Positions 31,093-41,005 are shown, numbered from the stretch's first letter. The stretch is DNA of 64,000 nucleotides from Pseudoips prasinana (GCA_951640165.1 OX621260.1:19486001-19550000), one strand, 5' to 3'. Notes: generated from the sequence alone by a model not told the origin. A program made the numbers and translations.

Positions 31093-31241
31093 TCTACCTA
31101 CTAATACTAATATTATAAACGCGAATGTTTGTAAAAATGGATGGATGTTTGTTACCCTTCCACGTAAAAGCTACTGAATGGATTTTAATGAAACTTCACA
31201 ATAATATACATCTTATACATCAGAATAACATATAGGCTACA

Positions 31242-31448
31242 TTTTTGAATATTTTTATTAAATCATAGTTTTTATTATTAACTATGATTTCTTATTACTT
31301 TTAGCATTTTAAACATGCTATACTGAAAACAATGTTTCAGAAATCTTTAAAATGAATTGTATAAATTTAAGTGCGGGTGGGAATCGTGGTCGTGGGTTCG
31401 ATTCCCACCCGCACTTAAATTTATACAATTCATTTTAAAGATTTCTGA
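31242..31448 (-). mobile_element. Insert with 15-bp target duplication
   Basis: About 207 bp flanked by a 15-bp direct repeat, as for a retroposed sequence. It contains a B-box-like GTGGGTTCGATTCCCACC and most of the 53-bp-arm fold-back. No match to the other SINE bodies. Confidence 0.6.
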
Positions 31449-31451
31449 AAC
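31334..31451. repeat. Perfect fold-back palindrome, 53-bp arms
   Basis: Arms 31334-31386 and 31399-31451 are exact reverse complements; the 12-base loop is TGGTCGTGGGTT. The loop plus right arm spells a tRNA-type B box. Confidence 0.97.
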
Positions 31452-31583
31452 ATATAGGCTACAATTTATAAAGATATTGTGTGAATTGTCCAAAATATGA
31501 CGATAAGTATCAAGTAAGTATGAAAAAAATGACCATTTGCGAGCTATTCCGGCGTGCACTGCTAAAACCGCTAGAGGTACACA

Positions 31584-31697
31584 TCCTTCTAATATTATAA
31601 ATGCGAAAGTTTGTGAGTATAGGTGTATGTATGTATGTTTGTTACTCTTTTACACCAAAACTACTTTAACGCGGGTGAAACTGCGGGGCATAGCTTG
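31584..31697 (+). mobile_element. Hel copy, short, second half of a composite
   Basis: Starts TCCTTCTAATATTATAAATG, ends GCGGGTGAAACTGCGGGGCA then TAGCTTG (altered CTAG). Same arrangement, reversed, at 38326-38689. Confidence 0.75.
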
Positions 31698-32602
31698 TTA
31701 ATATATAATTTTATTATATAAGATTGCTGTGGGGTGACGGCGGCAAATATCAGAATATCATCATAGTTCTTTCTAAGTAATATTTTTGGTATACAATTAA
31801 GAGTTACTTAAGTAAGCAACTGTTAATTGTATTTGGTATGCAAATAATACTTGTTGCTACTTAAAAAGTCACAAGGTGAAAAACCTTTTTTTTATTTTTA
31901 TACACAAGTTTCAAGTTTCAAGTTTTTAAATTTGGAATTTATTTTTCTACATAAATTTTTATTTACTGCCAGTAATATATTTTGGCTATTAAAACCTCTA
32001 TACAACTAAATGATTACCAATAATATAGAAAAATCAAAACCGCCCATTTTTTTGCATAGTAGTGTATATAATTTACTGTCCTATTAAAAAAACGTTTCAG
32101 AAATATTTAAAATGTATTGGTGGCGGTATTAAATTAAAAGTAATATTATATAACAAATACTCCTCGTAGTCAAAACTATGTTACTGGCACTTAATAAAGA
32201 TATGGGTATTAAATTTTTTAAATTCCAAATTAGGAATTTACATTATTTCCTACTCAGACTTTTTCTTAAGTGCCAGTAACATAGTTTGATTATTAAAACT
32301 TCTTTAGAACCAAATGATTACCAATAATATACTTAGAAAAAGAAACCACTCGTGTTTTTAAAGGAGACTTCATAATCCACTGTAGTTTTATGCGAGAAGT
32401 TATTGTATATAACAAATACTCCGTTTAATCATACTTGTGTCCGTCACCTGTCAGTCACGTTTGGTGATGTCATCATTAATAATGCTTCGCTGTCAGTCAT
32501 ATCATAAACTTATTATATCACATTTTCCTGATTTAAAGTCGACGTGACGAACATATTAATGTACAAGTTGAATACTAACACAAAAAATCACTTTTAAATG
32601 AA
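31698..32602. other. Unassigned stretch with direct and inverted repeats
   Basis: 31725-31765 is a scrap of the RTE-tailed repeat head (GGGGTGACGGCGGCAAAT). 31960-32050 and 32260-32345 are direct repeats (AAATGATTACCAATAATATA). AACTATGTTACTGGCACTTA at ~32179 is inverted at ~32270. Confidence 0.5.
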
Positions 32603-32736
32603 CAGATGACAGCACATCAAGCTACCCCAATCTGTCAAATTTCCCCAATTGAAAGTGAACCTTATGCTTTTGTGATAAAGTTGAAATCTATAACAGAAAT
32701 TTGACAAATTGGGGTAATTGGAAGTGCTGGCGTCTG
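32603..32736. mobile_element. MITE-TA copy 4
   Basis: CAGATGACAGCACATCAAGC to GTGCTGGCGTCTG; right flank TA, left flank AA. Confidence 0.85.
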
Positions 32737-33071
32737 TACATTACTTAATATAACATGATTATTTTAATAGTTTTTGCTGCCAAAAGATAATATGCGCCTT
32801 CCTTATATAAGATTCCATCTTTTTGCATGTGTACGGATTAATAATTTGCAATTTGTAGTGACTATCATATTATTTGTGCTGAAGTTAAACGTCATATAAC
32901 ATACAAATTACATATACTATATAGCCATAGCCACTAAATGCCTAAGAAAGTAAGAATATAGAAAATAAAGAAGCATCCTAAAATCCTCCCGCTTATTATA
33001 TGAGCGGAATAAAGTTCATATTTTATTTCTTTCATTTTAAATAATTATATGGGATTTTTAATAATAATAAT
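32737..33071. other. Unassigned AT-rich stretch
   Basis: Nothing recognised. Confidence 0.4.
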
Positions 33072-33275
33072 AATAATATCTGGGGACAATGTCACACAGA
33101 TCATCCCAGCCCCAAACTAAGCAAAGCTTGTACTATGGGTACCAGGCGACGATATACATACTTATATAGATAGATAAATACTTATATACCTAGAAAACAT
33201 CCATGACTCAGAAACAAATATTCGTGCTCATCACAGAAATATTTGCACCTACCGGGATTCGAACCCAGGACCATA
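33072..33275 (-). repeat. SINE-C copy, head truncated
   Basis: CCCCAAACTAAGCAAAGCTTG, AAACATCCATGACTCAGAAAC, GGGATTCGAACCCAGGACC. It stops inside the head, next to SINE-D. Confidence 0.75.
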
Positions 33276-33287
33276 ATCTTAATTAAC

Positions 33288-33425
33288 TGGCCCGTTGGTA
33301 TAGAGGTTAGTGACCCTAACTGCCAAGGCATAGGATGTGGGTTCGATCCCCACCCAGGACAAATGTTTGTGTGATGAGCACGATTATTTGTTTGGATGTA
33401 ATTTATCTACAATATGTAGAAATAT
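33288..33425 (+). repeat. SINE-D copy, 5' part
   Basis: CCCGTTGGTATAGAGGTTAG, GACCCTAACTGCC, GTGGGTTCGATCCCCACC; ends before the body's 3' half. Confidence 0.7.
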
Positions 33426-33499
33426 CATTTTATTTTACTACTAACATTAATCTCAATTTATTTGCTAAATACCTACAAGACTAGTTTATTAAAATATAT
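33426..33499. other. Unassigned short stretch
   Basis: AT-rich link between SINE-D and the LINE 3' end. Confidence 0.4.
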
Positions 33500-33660
33500 A
33501 TTTTTTTTATATCTTTATTTTTTTAAGGGGTTTTATCACTTAGTGATAATGTCACCCCCATACCATCTACATTAACCAACTTAAAACTAAACAAAGGGTA
33601 ATGAACAGATATTATTATAATCATGACCATATAGGTACCAGAACGAATAGGGACAAATCC
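33500..33660 (-). repeat. 3' UTR of the RNase H-bearing LINE
   Basis: On the minus strand the sequence after the stop runs through GGGGTGACATTATCACTAAG to an A-rich end (~33500), consistent with a poly(A)-type 3' end. Confidence 0.55.
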
Positions 33661-34175
33661 CTATTTGTTCTGATATCTAACCAATAGCAGCCGACACAAC
33701 ATCCTAGCCTCCTTTGACAAAGGGGACGCCAGAATGCTGTTACATGTCCCCACTTCAAATCCCACACTCAGCAAATACTGTCTTTCATGAGCATTCCGGT
33801 CACATTCCTTCAACACATGATAAACATCCTCAATCACCCCACAAACTTCGCAGTTTGGGGAGAAACTTCTACCCATTAAATATTTAAATTTATTAGATGG
33901 GATGTGGCCTGAACGCATCCTCAACAGAAGTACAACATATTTCCTATCTATCTCCCTTTCTTCAAACCATGGGAAACGAAGCGGTTGAGACTGGATGGTT
34001 TTATACCAGATTCCCTTTAACATTGATCGTTCATCAAAATATTCGTGCCATCTTTGTCTGCAAAGTTCTTTGACATGGCCAAGCCAATCCGAGTATAATG
34101 GTGTGCATGTGTAATTAATTAATACCCTCATACGACGCTTGACGGGCTGCTAAGTCTGCCACCTCGTTACCCATG
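33661..34175 (-). pseudogene. Non-LTR retrotransposon ORF2 end: RNase H tail plus CCHC-like domain
   Basis: A 156-codon frame (34131-33661) contains LLLRMRSGHIPSNKFKYLMG and a C-x2-C-x(8)-H-x(4)-C pattern (CEVCGVIEDVYHVLKEC), the C-terminal module of I/R1/Jockey-superfamily LINEs. Just upstream, in another frame, MGNEVADLAARQAS (34173-34131) is the end of an RNase H domain (GNExAD, with its conserved Asp). A frameshift near 34131 separates them. RT and endonuclease are missing. An RNase H domain points to the I/LOA/R1 side of the tree rather than CR1 or RTE. Confidence 0.7.
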
Positions 34176-34509
34176 ATTCTAATTAAAATCTAAACTCTAA
34201 AAATATCAAATTCAAAATTCGTGCCAGTGGGTTACGTTCCTAGAATGCTGGCAGCATTGCCACGTTGAATAGCAATGCTCAGTTGTTAAGAATATGAATA
34301 TGTAGAATTATATTTTTAATTAGAATTATATTATTAAGTAAATAAGATTGAAAGTTCTTCGCAACTCGACGAGTTTAAATCCCTTGAGAATGTTGCGTGG
34401 AGGACTGAAACACGTGTTGGATATCGTACCGGCGCATGGAATTTGCATTTTTATATTGTCCTTCTTGTATGTGCATATTTTTTGCGGGCAAGAGGGCGGT
34501 CCATATTAT
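34176..34509. other. Unassigned stretch
   Basis: The block near 34230-34290 (AATGCTGGCAGCATTGCC) looks repetitive but has no second copy here. No gene. Confidence 0.35.
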
Positions 34510-34890
34510 ATCCCGGCTTGATTTATTTATTGTTTGGAAAACCAACAGTTATACATAAAAAATATTACTGCTATAATAGGAAACATAAAGCCAATTACAG
34601 GTTTACACGGATAGCGACTGATACGCACATACAATGCTTCCGATTTTATTCTTAATCAGAGTAGCTGAAGACGTATGTTAAAAGTTATTGGAAAAAATTA
34701 AGGTTCAGCTGCCTGCGTGCCACCTCGCTCTTGGTATTAAATGGGTCAAAATCAAACATTTTACATAATTTATTAAAATCATTGCTTACTCGCACTCTAT
34801 ATGAATTTTGCCTATAATTAGTCGACGAAAATGGAATAGATATATAATAGTTTTTGTAAAATATGGGGACAGTCAATCTCATTAGATAAT
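34510..34890 (-). pseudogene. LINE ORF2 C-terminus with 3' UTR
   Basis: The minus-strand frame 34882-34685 reads NSYRVRVSNDFNKLCKMFDF and DPFNTKSEVARRQLNLNF, a LINE C-terminus by pattern (x-FNKL-x(6)-DPF). The 3' UTR runs to GTTGGTTTTCCAAACAATAAATAAA. Clade unknown. Confidence 0.5.
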
Positions 34891-35097
34891 AGCATTAATA
34901 AAAACGTGCAATCGGCCAAACGCCTTCGATTTATTAGAGGTTGAACTTCTTACATATATTTAAGTGACAATTAGCGGGTATAACACTACATATTAATTTT
35001 GTATTTTGAATGTTATGAATTTCCGCAAAGTACCTAAGTAACGCCTGATTTCATTCCATTACTTAGTTCACTTAGTTTTTCATTGCTTAGTAAATAA

Positions 35098-35452
35098 GGT
35101 TTGACTCGTTGGTCTAGCGGTAGCGTGTTCGCCCGCAGAGAACGAGGTCCTGGGTTCAAATCTGGGGTCAAGCCAAAAGTGATTCAGGGACGTTTCTGTA
35201 AAAAGAAAAAATTCTCAGCATCAGCCGGAAGTCTGGGAGATGGTAGCATTATACCCCCGTGCCTTGAAGAGCACGTAAAGCCGTCGTACGTAAACCTGAC
35301 CTCTTTCAAGTTGTGTCGCTAGGCGTCGTAATATCATGAAAGTGATAGAATAGAAAGTGCTACTGTGTTTGCGCACACACTTTTACCTTTATTAATCTTA
35401 ATTGAGACTGGCCGCCGTGGCCGAAATTCGACTAGGAGGAAATTATTATTAT
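35098..35452 (+). repeat. SINE-B copy, full length
   Basis: Head CGTTGGTCTAGCGGTAGCG, B box GGGTTCAAATCTGG, body GTGCCTTGAAGAGCACGTAA, tail AGGAGGAAATTATTATTA. Reference copy for the family in this window. Confidence 0.8.
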
Positions 35453-35771
35453 AAGGTTAATTTCTTGATAACGGCGTTTAAACTCCATCGATTTTAAATA
35501 GTGACAGATGTCAGTGATGACAGATCACATATGAATGGATGATAAGTTATAGACATCTTCGTTTATTTAACGGTTACGTCAGAATAAATATATATGTCAA
35601 AGGTATATATTTGTCAAAGGGCGCGTTGTGTAACGGCATTACCATGGTATCCGATTTAAAGAGGGGGTTTCATTTACGAAATTTTCATGGTGTTGCAACA
35701 TTTTTGGCCTGCGTTGACTGTTAGACTTGCTCTGTTGGTCTGTATGTATGAGCTCTGAGTCTGTTGATGTA
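35453..35771. other. Unassigned stretch before mariner
   Basis: The 61-aa frame at 35539-35724 has no recognisable domain. No repeat family recognised. Confidence 0.4.
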
Positions 35772-37092
35772 CATTCAGTCAAAAAAGTATCAGGAATGGA
35801 TGATTTGTTTATGGTTCCAAATTCAAATTTTTGTTTTTTTCTATGTTACTGTTAGATTGGCACAACTGTTTTCCATTTTGGCGCGGAGTTTGAGTTGCAT
35901 CTGTGATTTATATTACATACAGTGCTGGTTTTAGTAATATCATATATAGTGTGTATTGCGAATTTCATAATGGACAAAAATATCGAACAAAGAGTTTGTC
36001 TTAAATTTTGCATCGCTAATGGAATTTCGTGTTCGGAGTCACTGAAAATGTTACAGAAGGCTTACGGTGAATCAACTTTATCAAAAACTCGTGCATATGA
36101 GCGGTTCAAAGCGTTCAAAAGCGGTCGAGATGTGATGAAAGATTTGCCTCGCTCTGGTAGGCCATCAACGTCTGCAACTGAAGTTAACATCGCAAAAGTG
36201 AAGGAAATAGTGACTGAAAATCCTCATTCAACTCTGAGAGAGATAGCCGCCGAACTTTCTGTATCTCACGAGTCGATTCGTACCATTTTAACTAATCATT
36301 TGGGTATGAAACATGTTGCCGCTCGGGTAGTCCCAAAAGATCTGAATTTTCTCCAAAAACTCAATCGCATGAAAGTCGCTGAGGACACGGTAGAACGAGT
36401 CAATTCCGACCCAACATTCATGAAACGCATTATTACTGGTGACGAGACGTGGGTTTACGAAATTGACATGCAAACTAGTCAACAAGCTTCGGAGTGGCGC
36501 CTTCCAACTGAACCGAAACCGAAAAAACCACGCCAAAGTCGATCAAAAGTCAAAGTCATGTTGACTGTTTTCTTTGACTATCGCGGTGTTGTGCACTCTG
36601 AATTCTTACCGGAAGGTCGAACGGTAAATAAAGAATATTATTTGAGCGTTATGCAGCGTTTAAGAGAGCAAATTCGACGATAAAGGCCAGATTTGTGGAA
36701 AGAAAATTCTTGGATTTTGTACCACGATAATGCGCCTTCGCACAAGGCCATCTCATTGTGAACGAATTTTTGACCAAACACTCAACAAATACCATCCAGC
36801 AACCACCATATTCACCAGATATGGCTCCAGCTGACTTCTTTCTTTTTCCTAAACTCAAATTACCACTTCGTGGTACCCGTTTTCAATCGGTAGAAGACAT
36901 AAAGGAGAATTCGCGGCGAGAACTGAACTCAATTCCGAAAGCAGCGTTTAAAAAATGTTTTGATGAATGGATTATTCGTTGGCGTTAGTGTATCGTTTCT
37001 GGAGGAGCATACTTTGAAGGTGATAAAATAAATTTGGATGAATAACAAACATTTTGTATATTATTGATCTTTTCCCGGTACTTTCTTGACAG
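35772..37092 (+). mobile_element. mariner element, near full length, inactive
   Basis: 1321 bp. Left end CATTCAGTCAAAAAAGTATC after TA. The right end, read inward on the minus strand, is CTGTCAAGAAAGTACCGGGA and is followed by TA. The terminal repeats match at ~17 of 21 aligned positions, with a few unaligned bases at the tip, so the exact ends are uncertain by a few bases. Confidence 0.85.
35970..36988 (+). pseudogene. mariner transposase, nonsense and frameshift mutated
   Basis: Codes for a DD34D-type cut-and-paste transposase of ~340 aa. ATG 35970 fits the family start (MDKNIEQR). N-terminal helix-turn-helix region with SKTRAYERFKAFKSGR (residues ~35-50). First catalytic Asp in GDETWVYE (36441-36464). 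A TAA at 36681-36683 replaces a codon just before RPDLWKENSWILYHDNAPSH; the second Asp codon is at 36726. A frameshift lies between there and NEFLTKHS (36759-), after which YSPDMAPADFFLFPKLK holds the third Asp (36833). The Asp-Asp distance is 107 nt, not a multiple of three. The frame ends at TAG 36986-36988. Upstream intergenic sequence of ~200 bp inside the element carries no motif. Two lesions make it non-functional. Confidence 0.9.
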
Positions 37093-37109
37093 TATAGTGA
37101 GATAATAGT

Positions 37110-37228
37110 ATTGTTAAATTTTATTAAAATTCAATCAATAGTTTTTACGGGAAAGGGAAAGGAAGGAAAGTAACAATCATCCATCCATCCAGACTTACAA
37201 ACTTTCGTGTTTATAATATTAGTAGGAT
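37110..37228 (-). mobile_element. Hel copy, 5' half
   Basis: Minus strand starts TCCTACTAATATTATAAACA; the 3' end is lost beside mariner. Confidence 0.65.
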
Positions 37229-37330
37229 TACTCTTAACTTAATCGTAATAAGTTTACTGTTTTGGTCTAGCGGTAGTGTGTACTGCTGAGTTATATTCCT
37301 GGGTTCAGCCGAAAAGTGTTATAACATTTT
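37229..37330 (+). repeat. SINE-B head, degraded
   Basis: TTGGTCTAGCGGTAGTGTGTAC, CCTGGGTTCAGCCGAAAAGTG. The body is not recognisable after ~37330. Confidence 0.5.
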
Positions 37331-37654
37331 TAGTGGCAAAAAAGTAAAAAGTTTTTATTGTAAAAATTTGCTTTAGACCCCAAAAAAGCAAAAACAGAAT
37401 AAATGCTGTCTCGCGAAATCATTAGGATACCATTTTATGAGGATACTTATTACCTCATAAAATTGAATCCCTACTGATATTTCCATAAAGAACCGTACTT
37501 AGATTATTGCGAGTTGATGTCAGGTATGATACGTGAAAACCAGTTTCTTTTGGCATTTAGGGTCAAATTCCAAACATCAAATTAAAAGGTTTTGTCAATA
37601 TGCCATTTGTTAGTTGATCTCCGTACGTCGTAATAATCTCTAACATCTTGGGTC
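37331..37654. other. Unassigned stretch
   Basis: Nothing recognised. Confidence 0.4.
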
Positions 37655-37840
37655 AACTAACAGACTGCCAACTGATCCCAAACTAGGTCTGCCTAGTTTG
37701 GGATCAGTTGTCAGGTACGCCTCCAGGTACTATGGCAACCACACAACTGATAAACATACATATGTTTCTTAATAGATAAATTACACTCAGACTCAGAACA
37801 ATTAATCGTGTTCATAGCACAGAGATTTGTCGTTGGCGTG
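37655..37840 (-). repeat. SINE-D copy with fold-back tail
   Basis: GGTACTATGGCAACCACACAACTG, TAAATTACACTCAGACTCAG, CATAGCACAGAGATTTGTC. The tail block (CTGATCCCAAACTAGG) is present twice as an inverted pair. Confidence 0.65.
37669..37710. repeat. Perfect fold-back palindrome, 19-bp arms
   Basis: Arms 37669-37687 and 37692-37710 are exact complements around TCTG. They lie within SINE sequence, so the inverted copy is secondary. Confidence 0.95.
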
Positions 37841-38002
37841 TAAAAACATGTGATCGGCCGAGGCGAACGGAAGTTAAGAGGGAGATATGAGTTAGTGAAG
37901 ATGGAAATAGATCTCTATCCTACTCTCGTAGGGGCAAGAGAGAGAGGTGCGAACACACATACTCTTTATCTCATAGCCAGTCTCGGTTCGTATATCTAAT
38001 TT
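37841..38002. other. Unassigned short stretch
   Basis: A purine-rich patch (GTAGGGGCAAGAGAGAGAGG); no gene. Confidence 0.4.
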
Positions 38003-38240
38003 TTAAGATTCCGTACCTAAAGGTGAAACGGGACCCTATTACTGAGATTACCCTGTCTGTCTGTCTGTCGGTCTCCATCTCATGAACCATGGTAGACCAC
38101 TATGACAGTTCAAATGTCCACAGATGATGTATTTCTGTTGCCGCTATAACAAGAAATATTAAAAATCAGAATAAAATAAATATTAAAGGGGCACCCATTC
38201 AATTAGCGTGATTGCTTGCCGTTTTTATAGATAACTTGCT
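38003..38240 (-). repeat. ACCGG repeat, short form, truncated
   Basis: TCCGTACCTAAAGGTGAAACG, CCATCTCATGAACCATGG, TGATGTATTTCTGTTGCCGC, ending at TTTTTATAGATAA where Helitron sequence intervenes. Confidence 0.7.
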
Positions 38241-38325
38241 GTGAGCCACGGTTTTACCTGCGTTAAGTTTATAAATACAATTTATAAAGTTTCTATGCCT
38301 ATGTGCTATTCGGATATATAAGGTA
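38241..38325 (-). mobile_element. Hel fragment, 3' half
   Basis: Minus strand ends ...GCAGGTAAAACCGTGG and the altered terminal CTCACAGCAAG; upstream TTATAAATTGTATTTATAAA. The 5' half is absent. Confidence 0.6.
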
Positions 38326-38431
38326 CAAGCTGCGCCCCGCGGTTTCACTCGCGTTAAAGTAGTTTCGGCGTAAAAGAGTAACAAATATCCATCTATACTC
38401 ACAAACTTTCGCATTTATAATATTAGTAGGA
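38326..38431 (-). mobile_element. Hel copy, short member of a composite
   Basis: Minus strand starts TCCTACTAATATTATAAATG and ends GAAACCGCGGGGCGCAGCTTG. Same as 31584-31697 in reverse. Confidence 0.75.
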
Positions 38432-38439
38432 TGTGTACT

Positions 38440-38689
38440 CTAGCGGTTTTGGCAGTGCACGCCGGAATAGTTCGCAGGTGGTAGATTTTTTGCTACTTAC
38501 TTGACACTTATCGTCATATTTTGGACAATTCCCACAATATCTTTATCAATTGTAACCTGTGTGTTATTCTGATGTTTATGCTATATTATTGTAAAGTTTA
38601 ATTAAAATACATTCAGTGGTTTTTACGCGAATGAGTAACAAACATCTATCCATACTTACAAACTGTCGCGTTTATAATATTAGTGGCAT
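38440..38689 (-). mobile_element. Hel copy, CCGCTAG family, long member of a composite
   Basis: Minus strand begins near CCACTAATATTATAAACGCG and ends GGCGTGCACTGCCAAAACCG then CTAG. Eight bases separate it from the short member, as at 31575-31583. Confidence 0.75.
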
Positions 38690-38697
38690 ATTACAAC

Positions 38698-38806
38698 AAA
38701 GTTTCGTCAACGTCCGATAGTTTTTGCGTGAAATAGTAACAAACATACACACTCATACCCTCACACCAACTATTTCGCCTTAATAATATTATTGTGATGG
38801 TACGGA
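38698..38806 (-). mobile_element. Hel fragment, 5' half
   Basis: Minus strand starts TCACAATAATATTATTAAGG; contains CGAAATAGTTGGTGTGAGGG. It sits next to an ACCGG repeat 5' end, as at 9646-9880. Confidence 0.65.
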
Positions 38807-38866
38807 ACCGTGAGCGCGAGTCCGACTCGCACTGGTCCAGTTTCTTTTGTAGTTACCATTTTTAGG
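38807..38866 (-). repeat. ACCGG repeat, 5' end only
   Basis: GGTACGGAACCGTGAGCGCG, AGTCCGACTCGCACTGG. Confidence 0.6.
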
Positions 38867-38867
38867 G

Positions 38868-39340
38868 TTCCTTAGCCAAATGGCAAAAAACGGAACCTTT
38901 ATAGATTCGTCATGTCTGTCTGTCTGTCCGTCCGTCCGTATGTCAGAGCCACTTTTTTCCGAAGCTATTAGAACTGTACTGCTGAAACTTGGTAACTAGG
39001 TGTATTCTGTGAACCGCATTAAGATTTTTACACAAAAATAGAAAAAGAACAATAGTTTTGGGGAGTCGCCATACATAGAACTGAAACTCAAAAAAAATTT
39101 TCTTTGTACCCATACATGTGGGGTGTCTATGGATAGGTCTTCAAAAATCATATTGAGGTTTCTAATATCATTTTTGTCTAAACTGAATAGTTTGCGCGAG
39201 AGATACTTCCAAAGTGGTAAAATGAGTGCCCCCCCTCTGTTACTTCTAAAATAAGAGAATGATAAAACTAAAAAAAATATATGATGTACATTACCATAGA
39301 AACTAACAACGAAAATTAGTTTGAACGAGATCTAGCAAGT
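38868..39340 (-). repeat. ACCGG repeat, long form, truncated
   Basis: Starts AGGGTTCCTTAGCCAAATGG, includes ATTCGTCATGTCTGTCTG and ends near GATCTAGCAAGTAGTTTTT; the ACCGG end is lost. Confidence 0.7.
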
Positions 39341-39589
39341 AGTTTTTTTTACTAATCTTCATAAGATCTAGTGATGTTCTCATATGTAAATTATTACGGT
39401 ATTTGAACTAATGTTAAGCTAGTTCCACAATATACTTGTATCGATTAGTTAATATTTGATAATCAAGCATAATACGAATTAAAATAATAAAAATCAGTTG
39501 TTGCATTTTGTCTAATATAAAATAATATTTTGCAACGCGCCGGCTTAAATTATGGTACAATTAGCTGGACGAAGGATATTCGAATAATC
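39341..39589. other. Unassigned AT-rich stretch
   Basis: Nothing recognised. Confidence 0.4.
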
Positions 39590-39784
39590 TCAAAGTGACG
39601 AGCCAATATGGTTTGTCACAACTCTAACCTTGAATAAACCCATGTTATATGAGTCTGGAAATACGTCGTTCGAGAGGGTGTTCCACAGTTTAGCCGTGCG
39701 TATGATGAAAGAGGAAGCAAAGCGCTTCGTACGGCATAATGGGATGTCAACTGCATAGCGGTGGAGAGTCTCCCGACGCTCTGC
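39590..39784 (-). pseudogene. LINE ORF2 C-terminus, open but partial
   Basis: The minus strand reads open for 64 codons to TGA (39592-39590): HRYAVDIPLCRTKRFASSFI, then RTAKLWNTLSNDVFPDSYNM and GLFKVRVVTNHIG. RTxxLWNxLPxxVFPxxYxxxLFKxR is a common C-terminal signature of insect non-LTR ORF2. It has no start codon and is joined upstream to SINE-like TTGAGATCAGATGGC. The catalytic region is missing. Confidence 0.65.
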
Positions 39785-40247
39785 TCAGTTGAGATCAGAT
39801 GGCAGAGTGTTAGTTATACTAAGATATTTATTTGTTTATTTATACATAGTAGTTATAAATCTGCTCTTAAAAATGTCAACTTTTAATTGTTAACGCCCGA
39901 GGTCTATGAATCATAGTGTATTATCACGTGCTGGGCAAGTTCTGTGACGTTCTATTTCAGATGACCTTTAGATAGAACAGGTATTGAATACATTATAATT
40001 TATTAATAATATAATACTCAATATCTTAGTGTCAGTTACACGTGGGAGTAACATTATCTGAATACATACAATTTACTTAACTTGGTATTTTGAGACCAAT
40101 AAGGTGACTTACTACCCACGGACAATTGAGTGCTGCACAGAGCCTGAAATATGGCTGTGATTTACTTTGAAAGTATCAATAAACTATGGCTAAATTATAT
40201 AAAAAGTTTAACGCTACTGCAAACTAATTTCGTAGTTTCGCCCTCTG
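39785..40247. other. Unassigned stretch
   Basis: AT-rich; nothing recognised beyond a SINE-tail scrap at 39785-39815. Confidence 0.4.
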
Positions 40248-40291
40248 TGCATTTTTGCCACACCCTACGCGTAGGGTGTAGCAAAAATGCA
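40248..40291. repeat. Loopless palindrome, 22-bp arms
   Basis: Arms 40248-40269 and 40270-40291 are complementary with one mismatch; centre CTACGCGTAG. Directly abuts the MITE at 40292. Confidence 0.9.
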
Positions 40292-40699
40292 TTCCTATAG
40301 TCTTTTCGCCATGAGTTCCCTGACAGTTCATTTTTTCCGTGGCACGCATACTTACTACTTTAGACGCATAAAAATAAACTGGCAAAACAAATAAAAAATA
40401 AATTATAAAAAAAATATTGCCTTTCGTAAATTACTAAGTAACAATAATTTTGCAGTTAATAAATTAAGTAGATAAAATAAAAAAGTATAAATCTTAAAAA
40501 TGTCTAATGCGTTGAACGGAACGTCGGCCAATAGAGATTGGCACTACTCATAGATTGACACTAATCCGATTCCACTTTCTTTGCCAACTGAATCGATATT
40601 ATATAAAAAAAAACGATTATATTTCGTTATGTCACGTCACTACAATTGTCAGACAAGGACTGGCAGGGAACTCATCTAATGGCGAAAAGACTATAGGAA
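40292..40699. mobile_element. 408-bp TIR element
   Basis: Ends TTCCTATAGTCTTTTCGCCA and its reverse complement; the match continues through GAGTTCCCTG with a small gap (~40 bp). No coding capacity. No clear target duplication. Confidence 0.75.
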
Positions 40700-40794
40700 C
40701 AGTTGAGTGACAGTAAGGCAGTAAGGTAACTAAGAAACTCTTTTTTTATGACAAAATCATTTTAATTCCTAACAATATATTATAATGAACATTA

Positions 40795-41005
40795 GTAGTA
40801 AATTATTGAAGTTATACTTCTTTTGGCGCGATGGAGAAAAATGATGAGAGTGAATTTTTACGATGCGCGCGCACACCGACACCAAAAAATTTAACAGCAT
40901 GACGTTAGTTCTAGGTGGTATGAAAATTGATAACTATGTTCAAGTTGTATATTAAGAAGTATAACTTCTAACGCGTGTACATAAGTACACACAAGTTTTT
41001 TTTAA
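40795..41005 (-). mobile_element. MITE with GAAGTTATACTTC ends
   Basis: GAAGTTATACTTCTTTTGGC at left, AAGAAGTATAACTTCTAACG and GTACATAAGTACACACAAG at right. Inverse orientation of 10086-10360 and lacking its 86-bp duplication. Confidence 0.8.

Larger units (their letters stand above)
31093..31574 (+). mobile_element. Hel copy (CCGCTAG family) with a 15-bp-TSD insertion
   Basis: Starts TCTACCTACTAATACTAATA, ends AAAACCGCTAG. It is interrupted at AACATATAGGCTACA, which occurs on both sides of the insert (31227-31241 and 31449-31463). The second element of the composite follows nine bases later. Confidence 0.75.

Noticed and set aside
34516..34882. 65-aa minus-strand frame as a host gene
   Set aside because: Its end and 3' UTR match LINE-type ends seen at 28480 and 63830, so it was kept only as a LINE remnant.
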